Shown here in pieces: positions 52,885-61,220 of a stretch of DNA of 64,000 nucleotides. Made by a program: the position numbers and the translations under genes. The first letter of the stretch is position 1; each line of letters opens with the position of its first letter. The stretch comes from Sphingorhabdus sp. YGSMI21 (lineage in GTDB: Bacteria > Pseudomonadota > Alphaproteobacteria > Sphingomonadales > Sphingomonadaceae), in assembly GCF_002776575.1 (NCBI RefSeq), contig NZ_CP022548.1, forward strand, positions 2,371,001-2,435,000. Reading direction: 5' to 3'. A model generated the notes under the pieces. The model worked only from the letters and a program-made list of their open reading frames with translations, had not been told where the DNA came from and made no database searches.

Positions 52885-55410
52885 CTAAAACCGCTTGCGG
52901 AAATCGATCTCGACATAGCGCCCGACCGGATCGAGATAGCCCTGCTGATAGCTGAGCGGGATCAGGCCGCTGTCGTCGCGGACGGTCTGGATATCGTTGA
53001 AGATATTGTCGACCTTGAAAGCGATGCGGCTGCCTTTCAGGAAGGGGATATTCTCGGTCAGATTGCCGCGATCGTCGAGGTTGATGAACATCCGCAGATT
53101 AAACGTGGTCAGATCGGAAAAGCGCAGATCAGAACCCGTCAGCCCACCGTTAACGCGGGTCGCGGTCTGGTGCTCGCCGCTGAGGCGGAAGCCGATGCCA
53201 TTGTTGAACCAGCCGCCATTGATCTCGAATTCGTGCCGCGGGCTGCCGCCGGTCGAACCGGTGGCGGAACCGTTCAGCAGGTCCAGTTCCTCGACGCCGT
53301 CGCGGATCTTGATCCTGTCCTCCAGACGGATGGTGTGAAAGGCGGAGAGCTGCCAGCGTCCGCCGCTTGGCCTTCCACCTGCACGGCCGCCAGGTCCGCC
53401 GCCCGACCGGGCGTTCTGACGTTCTGTGTTCGCACCGCCCTCTGGTGGCGGTCCGCCTTCGGGCCTGCCTTCTGCTGCGCCTTCTCCGGACGGCTGCGGT
53501 GGCGGTGCGGCGCGCTCGGGTCGTCCGCGCCCGCCGCCGCTTTCCTGGCCGAAGCGTTTGGAAAAGTCGATGCCGTAGCGGATGCGCTCGCTGTAGACAT
53601 TGGCATAGGTGACCGGCCGCTGGTCAATCGCGATCAGGCGGCCATTGGTGTCGCGGGTGACGCGGTCGGGGAAGGCCGCCTCGATTTCCGGCGTCAGCAG
53701 CGGGAAGCTGGAGGCGACATTGTCGCTGTTGTTGCGGAAATATTCGCCGAGGAAGGTGAATCCGTCGAGCCATTCGGGGCGATAGTTGACGGCCAGCTTG
53801 ATATCCCGCTGTTTCTCCGCCGGCAGCGCCAGATTGCCGCCGGTGGTGATCGAGGCCAGCACGGTTTCGCCATTGGTAAAGTCGAATATATTGACATTAG
53901 GGGTGATGATCAGCGGATTGCCGAGCTGGGCAATTGTCGGCGCGGCATCCTCGCCGATCGCCGAGGCGGAAAAGACCAGCCCGTCCAGCGGTTCCCAATT
54001 CACCCCGAAACCGAATTCGACCAGTCCGCCGAAATCCGACAGGTCGGAATAGCCGAAATTGCCGTTGACCGACAATTTGCCGATCGCCTCCACAACATCG
54101 ATATTCTCGTCGGCCAGCGGTATGTCGATATTGATCCCGGCGCTGATTTCGTCCCGGCTGAGATTGGTGGTCGTGAGAATGGCGCCGCTGGTCTCGCGGC
54201 TGTCCAGATCTTCGCGATTATAGCCCGCACGCACAGTAGTGGTCACCGCGCCGGATGGCAGGACCAGCAGGGTGCCCGAAAGCGTGGCGAGATTGTTGAT
54301 CGTCTGGTCGACAACTTTCGCACGGTCGGTGACGGGCGCGCCCAGCAAGGGGCCGAAGCTGACCGCCAGCGGATCGACCGTGCCGGCGTCAATCGCCGCC
54401 TGCAGCGCGCTGGTGTCACCGGACCGGTCGGTGTCGGTGTCGACCTGCGTGCGGGTGTAATCGCTGGTCAGCGACCAGCGCCAGTCGCTGAGCATGCCGT
54501 TCAGGGTCAGCCCGGCCTGCGCGGTATTGGTTTCCTGCACCCGGCGTAGCGGACCATATTCGGTGAAATAGCGGAACAGAGTATCGCCTGCCACGTCCAG
54601 CGTTCCGCCCGGCAGACCCTGCAGGCCGCGGGACTTGTCATAGACATAGCCGCCGTTCAGCGACAGCGACATGCCATTGTCGAACGACCGGCTGTAATTG
54701 GCGTTGAGTTCCACATTGTCGGAGGGGGCGGCCAGAGTGCGATAGTCACCGAGATTGACCAGTTCGCCGGCCGCATCCTGGACGATATCCCGCTCGCTCT
54801 CGGTAATCGCCGTATTGTTCTGCCATTCCACATTCACGTTGAGCCGGCTGTTCTTGCCGATGCGGGTAATCGTGGTTTCGACTTCAGACCGTCCCTGTCC
54901 GCCCTGGGTGGGAACGCCATATTCTGCCGAGGCGCTGAGCCCGGTATAATTGTCCTTGAGCACGAAATTGATCACCCGCTGGTCGGGGCGATAGCCATAT
55001 TGCAGGGCCAGTTCCTCGGGGAAGACCTGGACGGTGCGGATCGCCTCGGGCGGCAGATCGCGGATCTCGCGGAAGCCGGATGTGCGCTGGCCGTTGATCA
55101 GCACCACCGGGCGCCCGCTGCCGCGGCCCCGGCTGGAGGTTGTCTGCGAGGAAATCGCCTCGAGCAGGTCCTGCACCGAGGATACGCCATAGCTGGCGAT
55201 ATCCGCTTCGCTCAGTTCGACCACCGGCGGTATCTCGGTAATCACCGCGCCGCGCGGCAGTTCTGCGGTGACGACAATTTCTTCATCGGCATAAGAGGAA
55301 TCCGTGTCGGTGATCTGTGCGCTGGCACCGGCGGGCATCAACAGGCCGGCGAGAACAAGGGGAGAGGCGGCGAGGAGGGATTTGGGGGAGGAGATCATTT
55401 TGTTGTTCAT
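52885..55410 (-). CDS. TonB-dependent receptor with a Gly/Pro-rich insertion
   Basis: An 841-residue outer-membrane receptor. After a signal peptide (1-32, ending GASAQ) comes a TonB-box-like ADEEIVVTA, then a plug domain (about 55-160: VQDLLEAISSQ, GRPVVLINGQR) and a 22-strand-type barrel ending in YVEIDFRKRF. Residues about 622-684 are an unusual insertion of glycine, proline and arginine (RGRPERAAPPP, GGPGGRAGGRPSGGR), probably in an extracellular or periplasmic loop. The plug lacks the usual VRG pattern and instead resembles the Oar-like or 'TonB plug without ligand' receptors of sphingomonads. The substrate is unknown. The gene is single and convergent with the ABM gene. Confidence 0.9.
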   Translation of the reverse strand: MNNKMISSPKSLLAASPLVLAGLLMPAGASAQITDTDSSYADEEIVVTAELPRGAVITEIPPVVELSEADIASYGVSSVQDLLEAISSQTTSSRGRGSGRPVVLINGQRTSGFREIRDLPPEAIRTVQVFPEELALQYGYRPDQRVINFVLKDNYTGLSASAEYGVPTQGGQGRSEVETTITRIGKNSRLNVNVEWQNNTAITESERDIVQDAAGELVNLGDYRTLAAPSDNVELNANYSRSFDNGMSLSLNGGYVYDKSRGLQGLPGGTLDVAGDTLFRYFTEYGPLRRVQETNTAQAGLTLNGMLSDWRWSLTSDYTRTQVDTDTDRSGDTSALQAAIDAGTVDPLAVSFGPLLGAPVTDRAKVVDQTINNLATLSGTLLVLPSGAVTTTVRAGYNREDLDSRETSGAILTTTNLSRDEISAGINIDIPLADENIDVVEAIGKLSVNGNFGYSDLSDFGGLVEFGFGVNWEPLDGLVFSASAIGEDAAPTIAQLGNPLIITPNVNIFDFTNGETVLASITTGGNLALPAEKQRDIKLAVNYRPEWLDGFTFLGEYFRNNSDNVASSFPLLTPEIEAAFPDRVTRDTNGRLIAIDQRPVTYANVYSERIRYGIDFSKRFGQESGGGRGRPERAAPPPQPSGEGAAEGRPEGGPPPEGGANTERQNARSGGGPGGRAGGRPSGGRWQLSAFHTIRLEDRIKIRDGVEELDLLNGSATGSTGGSPRHEFEINGGWFNNGIGFRLSGEHQTATRVNGGLTGSDLRFSDLTTFNLRMFINLDDRGNLTENIPFLKGSRIAFKVDNIFNDIQTVRDDSGLIPLSYQQGYLDPVGRYVEIDFRKRF

Positions 55411-55629
55411 AGCTCTTACATAGGGGGAAAGAATATGTCCGAAGTGCCATGGGTCTGGCGCTAATGGTATAATTTCTTTGTATTAAATTGTCGCAAGAGA
55501 AACAGCCCCGGTGCGACAATCATTATCCTGCCGGTTGATGCAGCTAATCCTTCCCTTTTTGCACATTTGCCGTTATGGCGCACTGCAACACGCGGATCTG
55601 CCGCAATATCAGGGAAAATGTACCGCCAT

Positions 55630-55848
55630 ATGGCAAAAGAAGAACTGCTAGAAATGAAGGGAATGGTTCGCGAACTGCTCCCCAACGCCATGTTCCGGGT
55701 CGAGCTGGAAAACGGCCACGAAATCTTGGGCCACACCGCCGGCAAGATGCGCAAGAATCGTATTCGTGTGCTGGTCGGCGACGAAGTGCTCGTCGAGCTC
55801 ACCCCTTATGACCTGACCAAGGGGCGTATCACCTATCGTTTCAAGTGA
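55630..55848 (+). CDS. infA: Translation initiation factor IF-1
   Basis: A 72-residue S1-like OB-fold protein that blocks the ribosomal A site during initiation. The sequence [38 protein letters not shown] and [12 protein letters not shown] is the standard alphaproteobacterial form. The frame extends 21 codons upstream, but the ATG giving MAKEE is the universal start. It stands 220 nt from the divergent TonB receptor start and is followed by a palindromic element and maf. Confidence 0.97.
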   Translation: MAKEELLEMKGMVRELLPNAMFRVELENGHEILGHTAGKMRKNRIRVLVGDEVLVELTPYDLTKGRITYRFK

Positions 55849-55860
55849 CGAGCCATGGCT

Positions 55861-55953
55861 CGTCATCCCGGACTTGATCCGGGATCCAGGGCTAACGTAA
55901 AACTGCGCTTGCGATTTGGACGCTCTGGATGCTGAAACAAGTTCAGCATGACG
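55861..55953. repeat. Palindromic element between infA and maf
   Basis: The block cgtcatcccggacttgatcc starts the element; its inner part tcccggacttgatccggga is itself palindromic. The 3' part ctggatgctgaaacaagttcagcatgacg contains the small hairpin gctgaa/ttcagc and returns to atgacg, reverse complement of the first cgtcat. It covers most of the 116-nt gap, begins 13 nt after the infA stop and ends 11 nt before the maf start. Confidence 0.7.
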
Positions 55954-55964
55954 AAAGTGAACAT

Positions 55965-56534
55965 ATGAAACTGGTCCTCGCCTCCTCCAGCCCGCGCCGT
56001 CTGGAACTGCTTGGCCGTCTCGGCGTCACGCCGGACCGGATCATCTCTCCCGATATCGACGAAACCCCCCGCAAGGGCGAGCTGCCGCGCGACTATGTCC
56101 TGCGTATGGCGCAGGAAAAGGCTGCGGCTGTCGAACGCGAAGATCAGGAAATCCTGGTCGCCGGTGATACCACGGTCGCGGTCGGGCGCCGGATATTGGG
56201 GCAGGCCGGTGATGCGGCGGAACAGCGCAAATTTCTGGAACTGGTCAGCGGGCGGCGGCATCATGTGATGTCGGCGGTCTGCGTGATCGCAGCCGACGGA
56301 ACGGCGCGGACCAAATTGTCCGACAGCATCGTCAAGTTCAAGCGCTTCGAGGCTCACGAGATCGAAGCCTATATCGCGACCGGCGAAGGGCAGGGCAAGG
56401 CGGGCGGCTATGCCATACAGGGCACGGCGGAGGCTTTTGTCACCTGGATGTCGGGCAGCTATAGCGGCATCATGGGGCTGCCGCTCTACGAGACCCGCAA
56501 TCTGCTGATCAGCGCGGGCTATCTCCTTGGCTGA
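55965..56534 (+). CDS. maf: Maf-family nucleotide pyrophosphatase
   Basis: A 189-residue Maf protein; relatives hydrolyse nucleoside triphosphates such as dTTP or modified bases to monophosphates. The start LVLASSSPRRLELLGRLG is the family signature, with the catalytic loop LVAGDTTVAVGRRILG and the later KAGGYAIQGTAEAF. A long form in frame upstream was rejected because the ATG giving MKLVLASSS is exact. It follows infA across a palindromic element and overlaps the RNase E/G-like gene by 8 nt. The maf-RNase G neighbourhood is also seen in enterobacteria. Confidence 0.95.
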   Translation: MKLVLASSSPRRLELLGRLGVTPDRIISPDIDETPRKGELPRDYVLRMAQEKAAAVEREDQEILVAGDTTVAVGRRILGQAGDAAEQRKFLELVSGRRHHVMSAVCVIAADGTARTKLSDSIVKFKRFEAHEIEAYIATGEGQGKAGGYAIQGTAEAFVTWMSGSYSGIMGLPLYETRNLLISAGYLLG

Positions 56535-57525
56535 TTTCGCCCAAGGCTGGCTTTACGAGGCCGGGATCGGTGAAAACCGGGCGTTGCGGCTGGAAAATAA
56601 TCAACTCGTACAGATACGCGTCGAGCGGGCCGATGGCAGTGCCAGGGCTTGCGCGGTTGTCGATGCGAAATTCACCCGGCAATGGGTTGCCGGAAAATCC
56701 GGGATTGTGACCTTGGCAAACGGACAGGAAGCTCTGCTGCAGCCGCTTCCCAAAGAACTGACCGAAGGATCGACGGTCCGGGTGGAAATTGTCCGGGGCG
56801 CGATGACCGAGCGCGGCGGGCAGGCGAAGCGGGCCAAGGCGCGCCCGGCCGAGGTGGACCGTCCCTTGAGCGATGGTCCCGATCTGCTGGCAGAGATCAC
56901 AGCAACCGGACTTCCCGTCAAACAGGTTCACGCTCATGAAGAGGATGTCCTGTCCGGACACGGCTGGCACGAAGCTGCCGAACAGGCCGAAAGCGGGCGG
57001 ATCGATTTTGAAGGCGGGAGCCTGCTGGTATCGCTGACCCCGGCGATGACATTGTTCGATGTGGACGGACCGCTGGCGCCGTTGGAACTGGCAAAACGGG
57101 CGGCCAAGGAAATTGCCCTCGCGCTCGTACGCTTCGACATTTCCGGCAATATCGGGGTGGATTTCCCGACCCTGGAGGCGAAGGCTGATCGTGTTGCGGT
57201 CATGTCTGTTTTTGATGCTCATATGACCATGAAATGCGAGCGCACCGCTATCAACGGCTTCGGTTTCATGCAGATTGTCAGCCGCAAGGTCCGGCCCTCG
57301 GTGCTGGAAATCCTGCAGGCCAATCGCGCGGTCAACGCGGCACTGAAACTGCTGCGGCAGGCAGAGCGGGATCGCGGTACGGGCGCGCTTCGGCTGGCGG
57401 CGCATCCGGCTGTCACAAATAAATTGCGTGACCCGTTGCTGGACGAACTGGCGAGGCGGACGGGGCGTTCAGTGTCAGTGGAACCGCGCGGCGACATTTC
57501 CATCGACGGCGGTTCGGCAGGATAA
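56527..57525 (+). CDS. Short RNase E/G-like protein
   Basis: A 332-residue relative of ribonucleases E and G, much shorter than RNase G (about 490). The first 110 residues match the N-terminal/S1-like part (RALRLENNQLVQIRVER, TVRVEIVRGA). The two catalytic aspartates appear to be retained, in MTLFDVDGP and GNIGVDFPTLEAKADR. The zinc-link motif CPxC that joins RNase E/G protomers was not found. It is thus either a reduced active nuclease or a regulatory paralogue. The start is TTG, overlapping the maf stop by 8 nt. The downstream gap to maiA is 47 nt. Confidence 0.78.
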   Translation: MADFAQGWLYEAGIGENRALRLENNQLVQIRVERADGSARACAVVDAKFTRQWVAGKSGIVTLANGQEALLQPLPKELTEGSTVRVEIVRGAMTERGGQAKRAKARPAEVDRPLSDGPDLLAEITATGLPVKQVHAHEEDVLSGHGWHEAAEQAESGRIDFEGGSLLVSLTPAMTLFDVDGPLAPLELAKRAAKEIALALVRFDISGNIGVDFPTLEAKADRVAVMSVFDAHMTMKCERTAINGFGFMQIVSRKVRPSVLEILQANRAVNAALKLLRQAERDRGTGALRLAAHPAVTNKLRDPLLDELARRTGRSVSVEPRGDISIDGGSAG

Positions 57526-57572
57526 TTGCCCGCAGACTTGCAATCGCGCCGTCCCGACTGCAAAGCCTGTGC

Positions 57573-58205
57573 ATGACCGATATCATTCTCTACGACTATT
57601 GGCGCAGCTCGGCGAGCTACCGGGTGCGTATTGCGCTCAATCTGAAGGGTGTCTCCTACACCGCGATCAGCACCAGCCTGCTCGACGGCGACCAGAAGGC
57701 TCCGGCCTATGTCGCGCGCAATCCGCAGGGCTTCGTGCCGATGCTGTCGATTGACGGCCATGACCTGACCCAGTCGCTGGCGATCATTGATTATCTGGAT
57801 GCAAATTATGATGACCCGCCGATGGTTTCCAGCGATCCGGCCGAGCGGGCGAAGACGCTTGCGCAGGCCTTGGTCATCGCGGCGGATATTCATCCGGTAA
57901 ACAATCTGCGGATATTGAAATATCTCAAGGATGAGCTGGGGCAGGATCAGGACGTCGTCGACACATGGTATCGCCACTGGATCGAAGAGGGCTTTGTCGC
58001 GCTCGAAGCCATGGCGCCGGAAACGGGTCTGTTCGGCGGTGACAAGCCCAATCTCGCCGATGTTTGCCTGGTGCCGCAAATGTCCAACGCCCGGCGGTTC
58101 AAGACCGATTTGAACGCGTTCCCCAAACTCGCGCGGATCGATGCCGCATGCAATCAATTGGAGGCTTTCCAGAAAGCCGCTCCCGAAGCAGTGAAGGATC
58201 AATGA
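57573..58205 (+). CDS. maiA: Maleylacetoacetate isomerase (zeta-class GST)
   Basis: A 210-residue zeta glutathione transferase that isomerises maleylacetoacetate to fumarylacetoacetate in tyrosine/homogentisate breakdown. The glutathione-site motif is YDYWRSSASYRVRIALNLK (the SSxxCR-like SSASYR), with NPQGFVPML and LTQSLAIIDYLD typical of the GSH pocket. The C-terminal helical domain has GFVALEAMAPETGLFGGDKPNLADVCLVPQ. Length is normal. It begins a run with a GFA protein, a TonB receptor and a MarR regulator. The other homogentisate genes are not in the window. Confidence 0.92.
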   Translation: MTDIILYDYWRSSASYRVRIALNLKGVSYTAISTSLLDGDQKAPAYVARNPQGFVPMLSIDGHDLTQSLAIIDYLDANYDDPPMVSSDPAERAKTLAQALVIAADIHPVNNLRILKYLKDELGQDQDVVDTWYRHWIEEGFVALEAMAPETGLFGGDKPNLADVCLVPQMSNARRFKTDLNAFPKLARIDAACNQLEAFQKAAPEAVKDQ

Positions 58206-58206
58206 C

Positions 58207-58617
58207 ATGACAATCGAAGGCGGATGCTATTGCGGCGCAGTGCGTTACAAGGCCGAGGGCGAACCGATGCTGAAGGCGGAATGTTTCTGCCGCGAATGCC
58301 AATATACGACCGGCGGCAACAGCCTGTTGCTGATGGCAATGCCGGCGGATGGATACGAAATTACCAAAGGGGCCGTGAAAGGCTTTAAACGGGACGATCT
58401 GGAAAAGGGTGTGACGCGCGAATTTTGTTCGGACTGCGGCACCCATCTGGCCACCCGCGCGCCGGGCTTTGAAGTGGCGGTGATCGTGAAGGTCGGAACG
58501 CTCGATGATCCGAGTGTCTTTGGCAAGGCGGACAGCGCCCATTTTGCCTGCGATGCGCAGGACTATCACCGGCTGCCGGACGACATGCCGGTCCATCAGA
58601 AGTGGACAGACAATTAG
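58207..58617 (+). CDS. GFA-family zinc-binding protein
   Basis: A 136-residue member of the GFA (glutathione-dependent formaldehyde-activating-like) family. Zinc ligands are seen in GGCYCGAVRY, AECFCRECQ and FCSDCGTHL. Such proteins bind zinc and sometimes glutathione; the formaldehyde role is not general. It starts 1 nt after maiA and ends 3 nt before the TonB receptor gene, so all are cotranscribed. An accessory role with the glutathione-dependent maiA reaction is plausible but unproven. Confidence 0.9.
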   Translation: MTIEGGCYCGAVRYKAEGEPMLKAECFCRECQYTTGGNSLLLMAMPADGYEITKGAVKGFKRDDLEKGVTREFCSDCGTHLATRAPGFEVAVIVKVGTLDDPSVFGKADSAHFACDAQDYHRLPDDMPVHQKWTDN

Positions 58618-58620
58618 GTC

Positions 58621-60714
58621 ATGAAAAAATCAGTTTTAGCCTACCCGCTATTGGCATCAATGGCCGCCATTTCTGTGCCCGCCTGGGGGCAGGAGCAGGT
58701 CGATGGAGACGAAGCGCCGGTCGCGGCAATCATCGTTTCGGGGCTGCCCGTCACCCGTGGCGACGACGTCTATAGCGCCACCGAAATGGCGATTGATCCG
58801 TCCCGGACGGTCGAGAACGCATTGCGCGATGTGCCGGGACTGCAGCAATTCCGACGCTCGGACGCCCGTTCGGCCAACCCGACCAGTCAGGGTGTCACGC
58901 TGCGCGGACTGGGCGGCAATGCCTCGTCCCGCGCTTTGCTGATCCTCGACGGCGTGCCACAGGCCGACCCTTTCGGCGGCTGGGTGGCTTGGCCGGGCTA
59001 TGATGCGCTGGCTCTGAAAAGCGCGAAAATTACCCGCGGCGGCGGCAGCGTAACCGACGGGCAGGGCGCTATCTCCGGGACGATCGAACTGTTCAGCGAC
59101 ACTGTCGGTGACCGGATCGAACTGGGCGCGGCTTATGGCAGCCGCAACAGCGTCGACACTGATCTGCTGTTCGGTCGCGAACTGGGGCAGGGGCAGCTGA
59201 CCATTTCTGCCAATTATGCCCGCGGTGACGGGTTCATTCCGATCATAGAAGGCCAGCGCGGAACCGTGGATCGCCCGGCGGAATATGAGCAGGCCGGTCT
59301 CGCCGTCCGCTTTGTTGCGCCCTTGACCGACAATGTCGAGCTGCAGAGCAATGTCCGCGCTTTCACCGATGATCGCGAACGCGGTTTTGCTTTCAGTGAA
59401 AACCACAATGACGGAGCGGACGCCAGCATCCGGCTGGTCGATCGTACGTCCGACTGGCAATGGTCGGCGCTGGCCTATGTCCAGATCCGCAATTTCGATG
59501 TCAGCTTCGGCGGGGTCGCGGATGACCGCAATTCGGTCAGCAGGGTGTTCGAACAATATAGCGTGCCATCCACCGGTCTTGGCGCCCGTTTTGAGGTGCG
59601 GCCGCCGGTCGGTGACAATGTCGAGCTGCGCATCGGTGGAGACTGGCGGCGGACCGAGGGGACAACCAACGAGAATTTCTTCTTCCTCGACGATGACACG
59701 CCGCAGCGCAGCCGCAGAGCCGGAGGCAGTACAGCCACCTATGGCGGTTTTGTCGAAGCCAGTCTGCAGGCCAGCGATACGCTGGTTCTGACCGGCGGTG
59801 GCCGCGTCGATTTCTGGTCGATCGATGACGGCTTTCGCAAAGAGATAGAGCTGATCAATCCCTTTCCCGGATCGGTCCGAACCGACGAGATGTTCGCCAA
59901 TCGCAGCGACACCGAATTTACCGGCCGCGGCGGCTTTGCCTATGATCTGAGTGATCAGCTCACGTTCCGGGGAGCGGCCTATCTCGGTTGGCGCCTGCCA
60001 ACGCTGAACGAATTGTTCCGGCCTTTCCGGGTCGGTTCCGATGCGACCGCCGCCAACGAACTGCTCGAGCCCGAGCGGGTCAAGGGCGCCGAACTGGGAC
60101 TGGACTGGGAAAGCGGCATTGCCACAATCGGCATCACGGCGTTCTATAACCAGTTGGACAATGCGGTTGCCAATGTGACGCTGGCCAACGGTCCGGGTGT
60201 CTTTCCCGGCGTCGGTTTCGTCGCCTCAGACGGTACCTACAGCCAGCGCCAAAATCTCGACGCGATCAAATCAACAGGCATTGAAATCGACGCCGCGTTC
60301 AATCTCGGCGGGCTGGTCGACGGCCTGACCTTGCGCGCTGCCTATGCCTATGTCGATGCCGAAGTGGACGGTTCCGGTGACGCGGCTGCGGTCGACGGTT
60401 TTCGCCCGGCCCAGGTGCCCCGGCACAATGCCTCCGGCTCGCTCGTCTGGGAAAAGGAGGATGGCACAGGCGCCAGCCTCTCGGCCCGCTATGCCGGCCA
60501 GCAGTTTGAAGATGATGTCAATATTCTCAGTCTGGCCGATGCCTTGACCATCGACGGGCGGATGGCGCTGGCCGTGACTGATCGCCTGCTGGTCGAAACC
60601 CGGGTTGAAAATCTTCTCGACGCCCGGGTAGAGGCTGCTGTCAGTAGCAATGGAATAATAGAGCGCGCCTTCCCCCGGACATTTTGGGTTGGACTTCGCG
60701 TCAAAATTGAATAA
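58621..60714 (+). CDS. TonB-dependent receptor in the maiA operon
   Basis: A 697-residue outer-membrane receptor. A signal peptide (1-23, ending PAWGQ) is followed by a TonB box-like region AAIIVSGLPV, a plug domain (about 50-165 with VENALRDVPGLQQFRRSD, GVTLRGLGGNASSRALLILDGV) and a 22-strand-type barrel ending in FWVGLRVKIE. The plug looks like receptors for small ligands of the siderophore/vitamin class. It lies 3 nt after the GFA gene and 9 nt before a MarR regulator, so its substrate may be an aromatic compound or a metal chelate that the MarR protein senses. Ligand unknown. Confidence 0.93.
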   Translation: MKKSVLAYPLLASMAAISVPAWGQEQVDGDEAPVAAIIVSGLPVTRGDDVYSATEMAIDPSRTVENALRDVPGLQQFRRSDARSANPTSQGVTLRGLGGNASSRALLILDGVPQADPFGGWVAWPGYDALALKSAKITRGGGSVTDGQGAISGTIELFSDTVGDRIELGAAYGSRNSVDTDLLFGRELGQGQLTISANYARGDGFIPIIEGQRGTVDRPAEYEQAGLAVRFVAPLTDNVELQSNVRAFTDDRERGFAFSENHNDGADASIRLVDRTSDWQWSALAYVQIRNFDVSFGGVADDRNSVSRVFEQYSVPSTGLGARFEVRPPVGDNVELRIGGDWRRTEGTTNENFFFLDDDTPQRSRRAGGSTATYGGFVEASLQASDTLVLTGGGRVDFWSIDDGFRKEIELINPFPGSVRTDEMFANRSDTEFTGRGGFAYDLSDQLTFRGAAYLGWRLPTLNELFRPFRVGSDATAANELLEPERVKGAELGLDWESGIATIGITAFYNQLDNAVANVTLANGPGVFPGVGFVASDGTYSQRQNLDAIKSTGIEIDAAFNLGGLVDGLTLRAAYAYVDAEVDGSGDAAAVDGFRPAQVPRHNASGSLVWEKEDGTGASLSARYAGQQFEDDVNILSLADALTIDGRMALAVTDRLLVETRVENLLDARVEAAVSSNGIIERAFPRTFWVGLRVKIE

Positions 60715-60723
60715 ATATTATTT

Positions 60724-61167
60724 ATGACCTTTAAGCTTGATGATTATCTGCCCTACCAGCTCTCGACGACGTCCAACGCCGTCAGTGACGTGATCGCGGG
60801 TGAATATAAAAGCCTCTTCGGCCTGAAAATTCCGGAATGGCGGGTGATGTCGGTGCTGGGCACGCGCGGTGCGTCTACCCAGCGGCAGTTGGTGGAGGCC
60901 ACGCTGATGGACAAGGTAACGGTCAATCGGGCGGTGAAGAATCTCGTCGACCGTGCCTTGCTCGACCGCAGTCCCAACACTGCCGACGGCCGCTCGCACC
61001 ATCTGTTGCTGAGCAGCACCGGCCGCGATCTCTATGGCAAGATCCTGCCGGCCGCCCAGGCAATGGACAAGAAGATCATGTCGGTGCTCAGCACCGAGGA
61101 GAAAGCCGAATTGTCCGCAATGCTGGCGCGGATCAAGAAATCGGCGGATACGATCGCGGCAGAATGA
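60724..61167 (+). CDS. MarR-family transcriptional regulator
   Basis: A 147-residue winged-helix regulator. The MarR core reads IPEWRVMSVLGTRGASTQRQLVE (helix 2-3), MDKVTVNRAVKNLVDRALLDRS (recognition helix and wing) and NTADGRSHHLLLSSTGR (wing), typical of family members that respond to phenolic ligands. It is the last gene of the run maiA-GFA-TonB receptor-marR and is followed by a terminator. Regulation of this operon by its product, with an aromatic intermediate as effector, is inferred from neighbourhood only. Confidence 0.93.
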   Translation: MTFKLDDYLPYQLSTTSNAVSDVIAGEYKSLFGLKIPEWRVMSVLGTRGASTQRQLVEATLMDKVTVNRAVKNLVDRALLDRSPNTADGRSHHLLLSSTGRDLYGKILPAAQAMDKKIMSVLSTEEKAELSAMLARIKKSADTIAAE

Positions 61168-61170
61168 AAA

Positions 61171-61194
61171 AGAGCGGCAGGGAACTGCCGCTCT
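61171..61194. terminator. Bidirectional intrinsic terminator between marR and tadC
   Basis: A perfect 10-bp stem agagcggcag / ctgccgctct with loop ggaa. T-rich sequence follows on the plus strand (cttgatttt) and A-runs precede it (aaaa), so it can stop transcription of both convergent genes. It starts 4 nt after the marR stop. Confidence 0.85.
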
Positions 61195-61220
61195 CTTGAT
61201 TTTACGCTTCTGCTTACCCG

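Noticed and set aside
53170..54549. A 459-codon plus-strand frame
   Set aside because: Shadow of the TonB receptor on the other strand.
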